DNA of 56,443 bases from VBDM01 sp035702665 (GTDB lineage: Bacteria > Pseudomonadota > Gammaproteobacteria > Burkholderiales > SG8-39), in the NCBI GenBank assembly GCA_035702665.1, contig DASSQD010000065.1:1-56443 (forward strand), in the 5' to 3' direction. Shown here piece after piece: positions 15,270 through 23,535 of the stretch. A program made the translations under genes and the position numbers. The notes below the pieces were generated by a model. That model searched no databases and had not been told where the DNA came from. It saw only the letters and a list, made by a program, of their open reading frames with translations. Each line of letters begins with the position of its first letter. Position 1 is the first letter of the stretch.

Positions 15270-16457
15270 ATGAGCAGCTATCTCTTCACGTCCGAATCGG
15301 TTTCTGAAGGGCACCCGGACAAGGTCGCCGACCAGATCTCCGATGCCGTTCTCGACGCCATTCTAGCTCAGGACAAGCGCTCCCGAGTCGCCGCGGAGAC
15401 GCTCGTCAAGGACAACCTCGTGGTCCTCGCCGGCGAGATCACCACGGGCGCGCATGTGAACTTCGACGAGATCGCGCGCAAGACCATCAAGCGCATCGGC
15501 TATACCGATCCTGCCATCGGGTTCGACACCTCGACCTGCACCGTGCTCGTCGCCTACGGCAAGCAATCGCAGGACATCGCGCAGGGTGTCGACGAAGGCA
15601 AGGGCCTCGATCTCGAGCAGGGCGCCGGCGACCAGGGCCTCATGTTCGGCTACGCCTGCGACGAGACGCCGCAGCTCATGCCCCTGCCGATCTATCTCTC
15701 GCACCGGCTGGTCGAGCGGCAGTCGGAGTTGCGGCGCGACGGGCGGCTTCCGTGGCTGCGCCCGGACGCCAAGTCGCAGGTCACGATCCGGTACGTCGAC
15801 GGCAAGCCCGACGCGATCGACACAGTCGTGCTCTCGACCCAGCACGCGCCGGGCATGAAGCACGAGCAGATCAAGGAAGCGGTGATCGAGCAGGTCATCA
15901 AGCCCGTCCTCCCCAAGGCGCACGTCAAAAGCAAGATCAACTACCTCGTCAATCCCACCGGCAGCTTCGAGATCGGCGGTCCCAAGGGCGATTGCGGGCT
16001 GACCGGCCGCAAGATCATCGTCGACACCTACGGCGGCTCGGCGCCCCACGGGGGCGGTGCATTTTCCGGCAAAGATCCGTCGAAGGTGGACCGCTCGGCG
16101 GCGTACGCGGCGCGCTACGTCGCGAAGAACATCGTCGCCGCCGGACTCGCGACGCGCTGCCTCGTCCAGGTGTCGTACGCGATCGGCGTTGCGCGCCCGA
16201 CGAGCGTCATGGTGACCACGCAGGGCACGGGCAAGGTCTCCGATGACAAACTTGCGGAGCTGGTGCAGAAGCACTTCGACCTGCGCCCGAAGGGCATCAT
16301 CCAGATGCTCGATCTGCTGCGCCCCATCTACGAGAAGACGGCGGCATACGGCCACTTCGGCCGCGAGGAGCCGGAGTTTACCTGGGAGGCGACCGACAAA
16401 GCCCAGGCGCTCGCCGCCGACGCCGGCGTGAAGAAAGGTGCGGCGGTTACGGCCTGA
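15270..16457 (+). CDS. metK: S-adenosylmethionine synthetase
   Basis: A 395-residue enzyme that makes SAM from methionine and ATP. The N-terminus holds the ATP-binding motif EGHPDKVADQISDA, and GAGDQGLMFGYACDE is the methionine/phosphate-binding signature. The GGGAFSGKDPSKVDRSAAY segment is the P-loop-like signature. It is followed by a strong terminator and then an independently promoted ahcY under a SAH riboswitch, so synthesis and recycling of the methyl donor are adjacent but separately controlled. Confidence 0.98.
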   Translation: MSSYLFTSESVSEGHPDKVADQISDAVLDAILAQDKRSRVAAETLVKDNLVVLAGEITTGAHVNFDEIARKTIKRIGYTDPAIGFDTSTCTVLVAYGKQSQDIAQGVDEGKGLDLEQGAGDQGLMFGYACDETPQLMPLPIYLSHRLVERQSELRRDGRLPWLRPDAKSQVTIRYVDGKPDAIDTVVLSTQHAPGMKHEQIKEAVIEQVIKPVLPKAHVKSKINYLVNPTGSFEIGGPKGDCGLTGRKIIVDTYGGSAPHGGGAFSGKDPSKVDRSAAYAARYVAKNIVAAGLATRCLVQVSYAIGVARPTSVMVTTQGTGKVSDDKLAELVQKHFDLRPKGIIQMLDLLRPIYEKTAAYGHFGREEPEFTWEATDKAQALAADAGVKKGAAVTA

Positions 16458-16474
16458 AGCGCGCTCTCGGATAC

Positions 16475-16501
16475 GGCCGGCCTCGCGCCGGCTTTTTTTT
16501 T
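16475..16501 (+). terminator. Rho-independent terminator after metK
   Basis: GCCGGC (476-481) and GCCGGC (487-492) form a self-complementary stem with a five-base loop, followed by nine T residues, 18 bases after the metK stop. Confidence 0.9.
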
Positions 16502-16522
16502 CAGCGCCGGGTCGAGTACAAT
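16494..16522 (+). promoter_or_regulatory. Putative ahcY promoter
   Basis: TACAAT (16517-16522) is a good -10 box; the T-rich tract at 16494-16499 is the only -35 candidate at 17 bp. Transcription would begin near 16529, just before the first base of the riboswitch, which supports the -10 assignment. Confidence 0.5.
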
Positions 16523-16530
16523 ACGCCCCT

Positions 16531-16603
16531 CTCCGAGGAGCGTTGCAACGGGCCCTTTCGGCGCCTGCCAGGCTCGGAGGATCCGACCCGTGCAACGGCG
16601 CTC
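16531..16603 (+). ncRNA. S-adenosylhomocysteine (SAH) riboswitch
   Basis: The sequence matches the SAH riboswitch known upstream of ahcY in proteobacteria. GAGCGTTGC (16538-16546) pairs with GCAA...CGCTC (16592-16603, CGG bulge). ACGGG (16548-16552) pairs with CCCGT (16587-16591). A pseudoknot forms between CTCCGAG (16531-16537) and CTCGGAG (16573-16579), all perfect. The element sits 34 bases before the ahcY start. The known class is an ON switch: SAH binding stabilises this fold and raises ahcY expression, so toxic SAH is cleared. Confidence 0.95.
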
Positions 16604-16636
16604 GCAAACTTTTTTCGAAAGAAAGGAGAGCGCGAG

Positions 16637-18067
16637 ATGAGCGCCGTACCGCATTCCAAAAGTTTGACCGACTTCAAGGTTGCCGATCTCGCGCTCGCCG
16701 ATTGGGGGCGCAAGGAGATCGCCATCGCCGAGACCGAGATGCCGGGTCTCATGGCGATCCGCGAGGAGTACGCAGCCAGCCAGCCCCTTCGCGGCGCGCG
16801 CGTCGCGGGCTCGCTGCACATGACCATCCAGACCGCGGTCCTGATCGATACCCTGCGCGCCCTGGGGGCAGAAGTGCGCTGGGCGTCGTGCAACATCTAC
16901 TCGACCCAAGACCACGCCGCTGCGGCGGTCGCCGCCGGCGGTACGCCCGTCTTCGCGTACAAGGGCGAGACGCTCGAGGAATACTGGGAATACACCCACC
17001 GTATCTTCGAATGGCCCGACGGGAACTTCGCGAACATGATTCTGGACGACGGCGGCGATGCCACGCTGCTCTTGCACCTGGGCACGCGCGCCGAGTCGGA
17101 CCCCTCGGTAATCGCGCACCCGGCGAGCGAAGAGGAGACTTTTCTCTTCGCTTCGATCAAGAAGCGCCTCGCGGCTCAGCCCGGCTGGTACTCCAAGCGC
17201 ATCGGGCAGATCAGGGGTGTGTCCGAGGAGACCACGACCGGCGTAAAACGCCTGTACCAGATGGCCAAGGAGGGGCGGCTGAAATTCCCGGCGATCAACG
17301 TCAACGACTCGGTGACGAAGTCGAAGTTCGACAATCTCTACGGTTGCCGCGAATCGCTGGTCGACGGCATCAAGCGCGCGACCGACGTCATGGTGGCAGG
17401 CAAGGTCGCGGTGGTCGCGGGATACGGCGATGTCGGCAAGGGAAGCGCGCAGGCGCTGCGCGCGCTCTCGGCGCAGGTGTGGGTCACCGAGATCGATCCG
17501 ATCTGCGCGTTGCAGGCCTCGATGGAAGGCTATCGCGTCGTTACCATGGACTACGCCTGCGACAAGGCGGACATCTTCGTGAGCGCGACGGGTAACTTCC
17601 ACGTCATCACGCTCGAGCACATGAAGAAGATGAAGAACCAGGCGATCGTGTGCAATATCGGCCACTTCGACAACGAAATCGACGTCGCGAGCCTGAAGCA
17701 GTACAAGTGGGAGAACATCAAGCCACAGGTCGACCATGTCATATTCCCCGACGGGAAGCGCATCATTCTTCTCGCCGAGGGGCGCCTGGTGAACCTCGGC
17801 TGCGCGACCGGGCACCCTTCCTACGTGATGAGCTCCTCCTTCGCCAACCAGACGATCGCGCAGATCGAGCTCTGGACAGAGACGCAGAAGAACCCGAGCA
17901 AATATCCGATCGGCGTATACGTTCTGCCGAAGCACCTGGACGAGAAAGTTGCGCGGCTCCAGCTGAAGAAGCTGGGCGCGATGCTGACCGACCTGACGGA
18001 CGCGCAGGCGCGCTACATCGGAGTCTCCAGGCAGGGACCTTACAAGGCGGACCACTACCGCTATTAG
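16637..18067 (+). CDS. ahcY: Adenosylhomocysteinase
   Basis: A 476-residue NAD-dependent enzyme that hydrolyses SAH to homocysteine and adenosine, relieving inhibition of methyltransferases. Landmarks include LHMTIQTAVLIDTL near the N-terminus, the NAD-binding loop GYGDVGKGSAQAL, and the C-terminal GPYKADHYRY. AAAGGAGA precedes the ATG. Expression is expected to rise with SAH through the riboswitch in its leader. metK lies upstream; metF, a frequent downstream partner, is absent here and an MgtC-like gene takes its place. Confidence 0.98.
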   Translation: MSAVPHSKSLTDFKVADLALADWGRKEIAIAETEMPGLMAIREEYAASQPLRGARVAGSLHMTIQTAVLIDTLRALGAEVRWASCNIYSTQDHAAAAVAAGGTPVFAYKGETLEEYWEYTHRIFEWPDGNFANMILDDGGDATLLLHLGTRAESDPSVIAHPASEEETFLFASIKKRLAAQPGWYSKRIGQIRGVSEETTTGVKRLYQMAKEGRLKFPAINVNDSVTKSKFDNLYGCRESLVDGIKRATDVMVAGKVAVVAGYGDVGKGSAQALRALSAQVWVTEIDPICALQASMEGYRVVTMDYACDKADIFVSATGNFHVITLEHMKKMKNQAIVCNIGHFDNEIDVASLKQYKWENIKPQVDHVIFPDGKRIILLAEGRLVNLGCATGHPSYVMSSSFANQTIAQIELWTETQKNPSKYPIGVYVLPKHLDEKVARLQLKKLGAMLTDLTDAQARYIGVSRQGPYKADHYRY

Positions 18068-18100
18068 CCCAACGCTGCAGTCGCGATTCCGGGACACCCG

Positions 18101-18805
18101 ATGAACTCGATCTGGCACGATAACTACGCGGCGATCGCGCTGCACCTCCTGATCGCGCTCGCCGCCGGATCGATCATCGGCCTGGAGCGGAGCTACCACG
18201 GCCGGCCCGCCGGCTTCCGCACGCATGCCCTCGTGTGTCTGGCTTCCTCCATGCTGATGGTCCTCACGGTCTACCAAGACACGTGGTTTGAAGCTTTCTC
18301 CCTCGAGAGGGCAAACATCGACCCCACGCGCATGGCGCAGGGGATCATGACCGGCATCGGTTTCCTCGGGGCGGGAGTGATCATGCGGGAAGGCTTGACC
18401 GTGCGTGGCCTGACCACGGCCGCTTCGATCTGGGTCACCGCGGGCATCGGTGTGATGATCGGCGTGGGATTCTACTTTCCCGCGGGAATTGCGACGGCGA
18501 TGACCCTAATCGTTCTGTCCGTCTTCCGCTGGATCGAGCGCACGATGCCGATCGAGTTCTACGCCAATCTTACGGTGGCGTTCGCCCGGAACGCTGCCTT
18601 GCCGGAGGAAGAATTGCGGTCGATGGTGGAGCGGAAGGGATTCGTCATCGCCAACATGAACTACGCGGTTACCGGAGACGGGCTGACATTCGAGTACCAG
18701 ATGGTGATCCACTCGCCCGACCGCGACAAAACGCGGGATCTCTCGCTCGCGTTAAACGCCCTGGCCTCGATCAAGGCGTTCCGGATTTCGCCTACCGGCG
18801 ACTAG
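18101..18805 (+). CDS. MgtC/SapB family membrane protein
   Basis: A 234-residue protein with four or five membrane segments in the N-terminal 145 residues, including the family core GSIIGLERSYHGRPAGFRTH and GIGFLGAGVIMREG, and a soluble C-terminal domain of about 80 residues resembling an ACT-like fold. MgtC proteins modulate membrane ATPase or Mg2+ adaptation. It lies 33 bp after ahcY on the same strand and may be co-transcribed from the riboswitch-controlled promoter. A link to methyl metabolism is not known to me. Confidence 0.87.
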   Translation: MNSIWHDNYAAIALHLLIALAAGSIIGLERSYHGRPAGFRTHALVCLASSMLMVLTVYQDTWFEAFSLERANIDPTRMAQGIMTGIGFLGAGVIMREGLTVRGLTTAASIWVTAGIGVMIGVGFYFPAGIATAMTLIVLSVFRWIERTMPIEFYANLTVAFARNAALPEEELRSMVERKGFVIANMNYAVTGDGLTFEYQMVIHSPDRDKTRDLSLALNALASIKAFRISPTGD

Positions 18806-18814
18806 GCGGCAGCG

Positions 18815-19756
18815 CTAGAGCTCGTACGCCTCCGCCTTGCCGTCGAGGGCGGTCTCGATCAGCTTGCGATTGAGTCGCGGCGAAAACAGCTCCATGAAGG
18901 TGTAGGCGTAGCCGCGGAGGGCTGCGCCGCGCCGCACGGCGACGCGCGTCGTCATGGTGCCGAAAAGATGCCCCGCATCGAGCGCTCGCAGCGAGCGATC
19001 GCGCTTTTCATCGAACGCCATCGCCGCGATGATGCCTATCCCCAGGCCCAGCTCGACGTAGGTCTTGATGACATCCGAATCGACCGCCGAGAGCACGATA
19101 TCCGGCGCAAGGCCCTGCCCCCGGAACGCCTCGTCGATGTGGCTCCTGCCGGCGAACGCGGCGTCGTAGGTGACAATGGGGTGGCGCGCGAGCTCCTCCA
19201 GAGTGAGCCGGTCGACCTTCGCGAGCGGATGCTTCGCGGGCACGACCACGCAATGGTTCCACTCGTAGCCCGGAAGCGCGAGCAGCTTCGGGTAGCCATC
19301 GAGGGCCTCGGTCGCGATCGCGATGTCCGCTTCGCGCGCGGCCACCATCTCGGCGAGCAGCGGCGGGCTTCCCTGCTTGATGCTGAGGTGCACCTTCGGA
19401 AAGCGCCGCTTGAATTCACGCACGACCTTGGGCAGGGAGTATCGGGCCTGCGTGTGCGTGGTGGCTACGGTCAGGGTTCCCGAGGTCTGATCCTTGAACT
19501 CGCGGCCAACCTGCCTGAGGTTCTCCGCTTCCTGCAGGAGGCGGTCGATGACGTCGACGACCGCCTTGCCGGGCTCGGTGACGGCGACGATACGCTTGCC
19601 GTGACGCACGAAGATCTCGACGCCGAGCTCGGTTTCGAGCTCGCGGATCTGTTTCGACACGCCCGGCTGGGAGGTGTGGAGCTTTCGGGCCGCTTCGGTC
19701 AGATTCAGACCCTGCCTCACGGTCTCGCGAATGTACCTCAATTGCTGGAAATTCAT
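18815..19756 (-). CDS. cysB: CysB-like LysR-type regulator of sulfur assimilation
   Basis: A 313-residue LysR-type regulator. The N-terminal helix-turn-helix reads MNFQQLRYIRETVRQGLNLT and continues TSQPGVSKQIRELE, closely like CysB/Cbl. The effector domain begins about residue 93 (TLTVATTHTQARY). In E. coli, CysB with N-acetylserine activates the cys genes. It is divergent from the sulfate assimilation operon at 19857, fitting its role. There is no Shine-Dalgarno before the ATG, and a TATAAT box lies nine bases upstream, so the mRNA may be leaderless. The choice of CysB rather than Cbl rests on context. Confidence 0.93.
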   Translation of the reverse strand: MNFQQLRYIRETVRQGLNLTEAARKLHTSQPGVSKQIRELETELGVEIFVRHGKRIVAVTEPGKAVVDVIDRLLQEAENLRQVGREFKDQTSGTLTVATTHTQARYSLPKVVREFKRRFPKVHLSIKQGSPPLLAEMVAAREADIAIATEALDGYPKLLALPGYEWNHCVVVPAKHPLAKVDRLTLEELARHPIVTYDAAFAGRSHIDEAFRGQGLAPDIVLSAVDSDVIKTYVELGLGIGIIAAMAFDEKRDRSLRALDAGHLFGTMTTRVAVRRGAALRGYAYTFMELFSPRLNRKLIETALDGKAEAYEL

Positions 19757-19856
19757 GAGCTTATATTATATCAATCAAGGTTATTAAATTCTAACATGAA
19801 AGTCTTTTGAGGTATTAGCGCTCCGACGCTAGCATGCCCCTTTTTCGGCGCGGTCC
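19757..19856. promoter_or_regulatory. Divergent cysB / sulfate operon control region
   Basis: A 100-bp gap whose first 45 bp are markedly AT-rich, unlike the surrounding DNA. On the minus strand TTAGAA, an 18-bp spacer and TATAAT (19770 to 19765) form a putative cysB promoter. The AT-rich block with TTATAT and ATAT half-sites is a natural place for a LysR-type tetramer. Towards the permease gene a TAGCG/CGCTA hairpin (19816-19831) is followed by five T residues at 19841-19845, too weak to call an attenuator. Confidence 0.5.
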
Positions 19857-20630
19857 ATGGACTGGCTCACTACGCTCTCCGGATTCCTGGTCGGTTTCGT
19901 CGTCGGCGTTACCGGCGTGGGCGGCGGTTCGCTGATGACCCCTTTGCTCGTACTCGTGTTCGGCATCGCCCCCGTCACCGCAGTCGGCACGGATCTCCTT
20001 TTCGCGTCCTTGACCAAGGCGGGCGGAGCATGGGCGCACGCGCGCCGCGGCAACATCGACTGGGGCGTGGTCGGCTGGCTGGCGGCGGGTAGCGTGCCAG
20101 CATCTTGTATCACGCTGGTGCTGTTGCACTTCCTCGTTCCGCATCCGGACAAGCTCTCCGCGGTCGTCAGCGTGGCCCTGGGCGTCGCGCTGCTCTTCAC
20201 CGCCGGCGCCCTCGTTTTCAGGGAAACGCTGCACGTGTGGGCCGAGCGGCGAGCCTCGGCAAGCGTCGACCGGCGCTCCACCACGCGGCGAACCCTGATC
20301 GTCGGAGCGGTCCTCGGCGTCCTGGTCACGACGTCCTCGGTTGGAGCCGGAGCGCTGGGCGTCACGGCGCTCTTCTTCCTCTACCCGGGACTCGCGGCGG
20401 CGCGCATCGTCGGCACCGACATCGCGCACGCGGTCCCGCTCACGCTAATCGCCGGCATGGGCCACGCCGCCGCCGGCGCCGTCGACTGGCGGCTGCTCGG
20501 CTCGCTCCTCTTCGGTTCGCTGCCCGGCATCTGGCTCGGCAGCTCGCTGGGCCGGAAGATTCCGGAGCGCGTGCTGCGCACCGCCCTCGCTGCGATGCTG
20601 GTGCTGATCGGCGGCAAGCTCGCCCTGTAG
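19857..20630 (+). CDS. TSUP family anion permease (TauE/SafE-like)
   Basis: A 257-residue inner-membrane protein with about eight hydrophobic segments. The repeated TSUP signatures are visible: VGVTGVGGGSLMTPLLV in the first half and TSSVGAGALGVTALFFLYPG in the second. Family members move sulfite, sulfate or organosulfur anions. It is the first gene of the sulfate assimilation operon, 10 bp before the sulfite reductase gene, so it could import sulfate or export excess sulfite. Direction cannot be told from sequence. Confidence 0.88.
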   Translation: MDWLTTLSGFLVGFVVGVTGVGGGSLMTPLLVLVFGIAPVTAVGTDLLFASLTKAGGAWAHARRGNIDWGVVGWLAAGSVPASCITLVLLHFLVPHPDKLSAVVSVALGVALLFTAGALVFRETLHVWAERRASASVDRRSTTRRTLIVGAVLGVLVTTSSVGAGALGVTALFFLYPGLAAARIVGTDIAHAVPLTLIAGMGHAAAGAVDWRLLGSLLFGSLPGIWLGSSLGRKIPERVLRTALAAMLVLIGGKLAL

Positions 20631-20640
20631 GCAAACAGCT

Positions 20641-22356
20641 ATGTACACCTACGACGAAATCGATCAGAGGCTCGTCGACGAGCGCGTCGCACAGTTCCGC
20701 GACCAGACGCGCCGCTTTCTGGCCGGGAAACTTTCGGAGGACGAATTCCGTGCGCTGCGTCTGAGGAACGGCCTCTATATTCAGCGATACGCGCCCATGC
20801 TGCGAATCTCGATCCCGTACGGGCTGCTGTCGACTCGACAGCTGAGAAAGCTCGCGCACGTCGCACGGAAGTACGACCGCGGCTACGGCCACTTCAGCAC
20901 GCGCCAGAACCTGCAACTCAACTGGCCCAAGCTCCCGGAGGTGCCCGACATCCTCGCCGAGCTCGCGACTGTGCAGATGCACGCGATCCAGACCTCGGGT
21001 AATTCCTTCCGCAACATCACCACCGACCATTTTGCGGGCGTCGCGCCCGACGAGATCGTCGATTCCTTCGTCTGGTGCGAGATCATCCGTCAGTGGTCCA
21101 CCTTCCATCCGGAGTTTTCCTACCTGCCGCGCAAGTTCAAGTTCGCTGTCAACGGCGCCAAGTCGGATCGCGCCGCGGTGGCGGTGCACGATATCGGGCT
21201 GCACGCGGTACGGGACGCCAGGGGTGAGGTTGGGTTCAAAGTGCTGGTCGGCGGGGGCCTGGGCCGAACGCCGGTGATCGGCTTTGTCATCCGCGAGTTC
21301 CTCCCTTGGCAGCACCTGCTGAGCTACTGCGAAGCGATACTGCGCGTCTACAATCGCTACGGCCGACGCGACAACATCCACAAGGCGCGCATCAAGATTC
21401 TGGTGAAGGAGCGTGGGCAGGAGCGCTTCCGTGAGGAAGTCGAAGCGGAGTGGGCGCATCTCAAAGACGGGCCGTCGACGCTCATCGCGGAGGAGGTCGC
21501 GCGTATCGAAGGCCGCTTCACCCGGCCGAAATACCTGCCGCTGACCGCGACCGACGCAGGGCTGGGGCGCGCGCTGGCATCGGAGAGAGCCTTCGCGAAC
21601 TGGCACAAGCGCAACGTCCATCCGCACAAGATGCCCGGCTACGCGGCGGTCACGCTGTCGCTCAAGATGACAGGAGTGCCTCCAGGAGACGTAACCGCCG
21701 AGCAGATGGAGAAAATCGCCGATCTCGCCGACCGGTACTCGTTTGGCGAGTTGCGGGTATCGCACGAGCAGAACCTGATCTTTACCGACGTGCGGCTTGC
21801 GGACCTCCACTCGCTGTGGACCGAGGTCAGGGCACTCGGATTCGCGACGCCGAATATCGGCCTCCTCACCAACATCATCTGCTGCCCGGGCGGCGACTTC
21901 TGCTCGCTCGCCAACGCGAAATCGATCCCGGTGGCCGAGGCCATCCAGCAGCGCTTCGACGATCTCGACTACCTGCACGACATCGGTGAGATCGACGTGA
22001 ATATCTCGGGCTGCATGAACGCCTGTGGTCACCACCACGTCGGGCACATCGGCATCCTCGGCGTGGACAAGAATGGACAGGAGTGGTACCAGATCGAGGT
22101 CGGCGGCAACCAGGGCGAGGTTCGGCCGGGCGTGGGAGCGTCGCTGGGCAAAGTCATCGGCCCGTCGTTTGCGCGCGCCGAGGTCCCCGACGTCATCGAG
22201 AAATTGATCGAGTGCTATCTTGAGCGCCGCGACAGCGACGCCGAGCGCTTCATCGACGTCGTGCACCGCATCGGCATGGAGCCCTTCAAGGAATCGGTCT
22301 ATGGCAACGCTGATCAAAGAGCGGCGTATCGTCGCGGACAACTGGCTGCTGCTTAG
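20641..22356 (+). CDS. cysI: Assimilatory sulfite reductase hemoprotein (nitrite/sulfite reductase family)
   Basis: A 571-residue siroheme/[4Fe-4S] reductase converting sulfite to sulfide. The cluster ligands are complete: Cys415 and Cys421 (CPGGDFC) with Cys458 and Cys462 (GCMNAC). The duplicated ferredoxin-like half-domain lies at about 55-120. Context (APS reductase, cysDN, siroheme methyltransferase) supports sulfite over nitrite as substrate. No CysJ flavoprotein is adjacent, so electrons probably come from ferredoxin or another reductase. The last 56 bp overlap the DUF934 gene. Confidence 0.93.
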   Translation: MYTYDEIDQRLVDERVAQFRDQTRRFLAGKLSEDEFRALRLRNGLYIQRYAPMLRISIPYGLLSTRQLRKLAHVARKYDRGYGHFSTRQNLQLNWPKLPEVPDILAELATVQMHAIQTSGNSFRNITTDHFAGVAPDEIVDSFVWCEIIRQWSTFHPEFSYLPRKFKFAVNGAKSDRAAVAVHDIGLHAVRDARGEVGFKVLVGGGLGRTPVIGFVIREFLPWQHLLSYCEAILRVYNRYGRRDNIHKARIKILVKERGQERFREEVEAEWAHLKDGPSTLIAEEVARIEGRFTRPKYLPLTATDAGLGRALASERAFANWHKRNVHPHKMPGYAAVTLSLKMTGVPPGDVTAEQMEKIADLADRYSFGELRVSHEQNLIFTDVRLADLHSLWTEVRALGFATPNIGLLTNIICCPGGDFCSLANAKSIPVAEAIQQRFDDLDYLHDIGEIDVNISGCMNACGHHHVGHIGILGVDKNGQEWYQIEVGGNQGEVRPGVGASLGKVIGPSFARAEVPDVIEKLIECYLERRDSDAERFIDVVHRIGMEPFKESVYGNADQRAAYRRGQLAAA

Positions 22357-22816
22357 GCGCGGGCCCGACGGCGCTCTGCCCGAAGTCCCGACGCAGGGCG
22401 ATGTCATCGTCCCGCTCGCGCTGTGGCTGGAGCGCCGCGAGGCGTTCCTCGCGTACCCCGGCAGGCTCGGCGTATGGCTAGACGCGAACGAGGGACCGGA
22501 AGCGGTCGCGGCGGATCTGCAGCGCTTCGCGGTCGTTGCGGTAAGCTTCCCGAAGTTCGGCGACGGCCGCGGCTACTCGACCGCGCGGTTGCTGCGCGAG
22601 CGTTACGGCTACGAGGGTGAGCTGCGCGCGATCGGCGACGTGCTGCACGACTTTCTCTACTTCATGAGCCAATGCGGGTTCGACGCGTTCGTCCTGCGCG
22701 AAGACCAGGACCCCCAAGAGGCACTCACGGCGATCGATACCTTCAGCGAGGGCTACCAGACCTCGGTGCTCAGGCCGGTCCCTCTCTTCCGGCGACGCCC
22801 CGCCGCGCCGAAGTGA
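22301..22816 (+). CDS. DUF934 family protein (sulfite-reduction accessory)
   Basis: A 171-residue protein of the DUF934 family, found mainly next to cysI and cysH in proteobacteria without CysJ. The opening MATLIKERRIVADNWLLL is typical, and the core reads FPKFGDGRGYSTARLLRERY. A role as electron-transfer or assembly partner of sulfite reductase has been suggested from gene context only. The start lies 56 bp inside cysI, and the stop overlaps the cysH start (GTGA), so it is translationally coupled on both sides. Confidence 0.87.
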   Translation: MATLIKERRIVADNWLLLRRGPDGALPEVPTQGDVIVPLALWLERREAFLAYPGRLGVWLDANEGPEAVAADLQRFAVVAVSFPKFGDGRGYSTARLLRERYGYEGELRAIGDVLHDFLYFMSQCGFDAFVLREDQDPQEALTAIDTFSEGYQTSVLRPVPLFRRRPAAPK

Positions 22817-23535
22817 CGAGCGAAGCCTTGGAACGCAAGGTCGAAGACCTTCGGCGGCTGCTCGGGCGCGTCGCGTCCGAATGCGCTCCCGCCGCGCTCG
22901 CTTCGAGCCTCTCCGCCGAGGACATGGTGCTCACCGACGCGATACTTCGACACAAGATCGGCATCGAGGTTTTCACCCTCGACACCGGAAGGCTGCACGC
23001 CGACACGCTCAACGTGCTTGGCGCGATTCGCGAGCGCTACGACTACGATGTCCGGGTCTTCCAACCCGACCCGGCCGCGGTCGCGGGCTACGTCGCGAGC
23101 TTCGGACGCGACGCCTTTTACGCGAGCGTGGATCTGCGCAAACGCTGCTGCCACATCCGCAAGGTGGAACCCCTGGAGCGAGCGCTCGCGGGTAAGAAAG
23201 CCTGGATCACCGGCCAGCGGCGCGAGCAAGCGGCTACGCGCGCCGCCCTGAAGGTCCAGGAGCACGACGCCGCGCGCGGCATCGTCAAGTTCAACCCGCT
23301 CGCCGACTGGAGCGAAGCCGAGGTCTGGGAATACATCCGCGGCCGCAAGGTCCCCTACAACGCGCTCCACGACCAAGGCTACCGCTCGATCGGCTGTGCC
23401 CCCTGCACCCGCCCGACCGTCGCCGGCGAGGACGTGCGCGCCGGCCGCTGGTGGTGGGAGCTGCGCGACGCCCGCGAGTGCGGGCTGCACGTGGCTCCGG
23501 ACGGGCGCTTGGTGCGCGACAAGGAAACTGCTTGA
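22813..23535 (+). CDS. cysH: Assimilatory adenylyl-sulfate (APS) reductase
   Basis: A 240-residue thioredoxin-dependent reductase from a GTG start overlapping the previous stop. The [4Fe-4S] ligands Cys112-Cys113 (KRCCHIRK) and Cys195/Cys198 (GCAPC) are present, with catalytic Cys223 in ECGLH. The two extra cysteine pairs mark the APS-reducing type rather than the PAPS reductase of E. coli. This agrees with the absence of an APS kinase gene or CysC domain in the operon. It produces sulfite for CysI. Confidence 0.94.
   Translation: MTSEALERKVEDLRRLLGRVASECAPAALASSLSAEDMVLTDAILRHKIGIEVFTLDTGRLHADTLNVLGAIRERYDYDVRVFQPDPAAVAGYVASFGRDAFYASVDLRKRCCHIRKVEPLERALAGKKAWITGQRREQAATRAALKVQEHDAARGIVKFNPLADWSEAEVWEYIRGRKVPYNALHDQGYRSIGCAPCTRPTVAGEDVRAGRWWWELRDARECGLHVAPDGRLVRDKETA

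Noticed and set aside
16328..18277. Long minus-strand frame opposite metK, riboswitch and ahcY
   Set aside because: It crosses the metK terminator and riboswitch and is antisense to two certain genes.
19816..19845. Attenuator before the sulfate operon
   Set aside because: The five-bp stem is short and the T-run starts nine bases after it, so it is too weak to claim.
20440..22407. 655-codon minus-strand frame opposite cysI
   Set aside because: Antisense shadow of a gene with complete cluster ligands.
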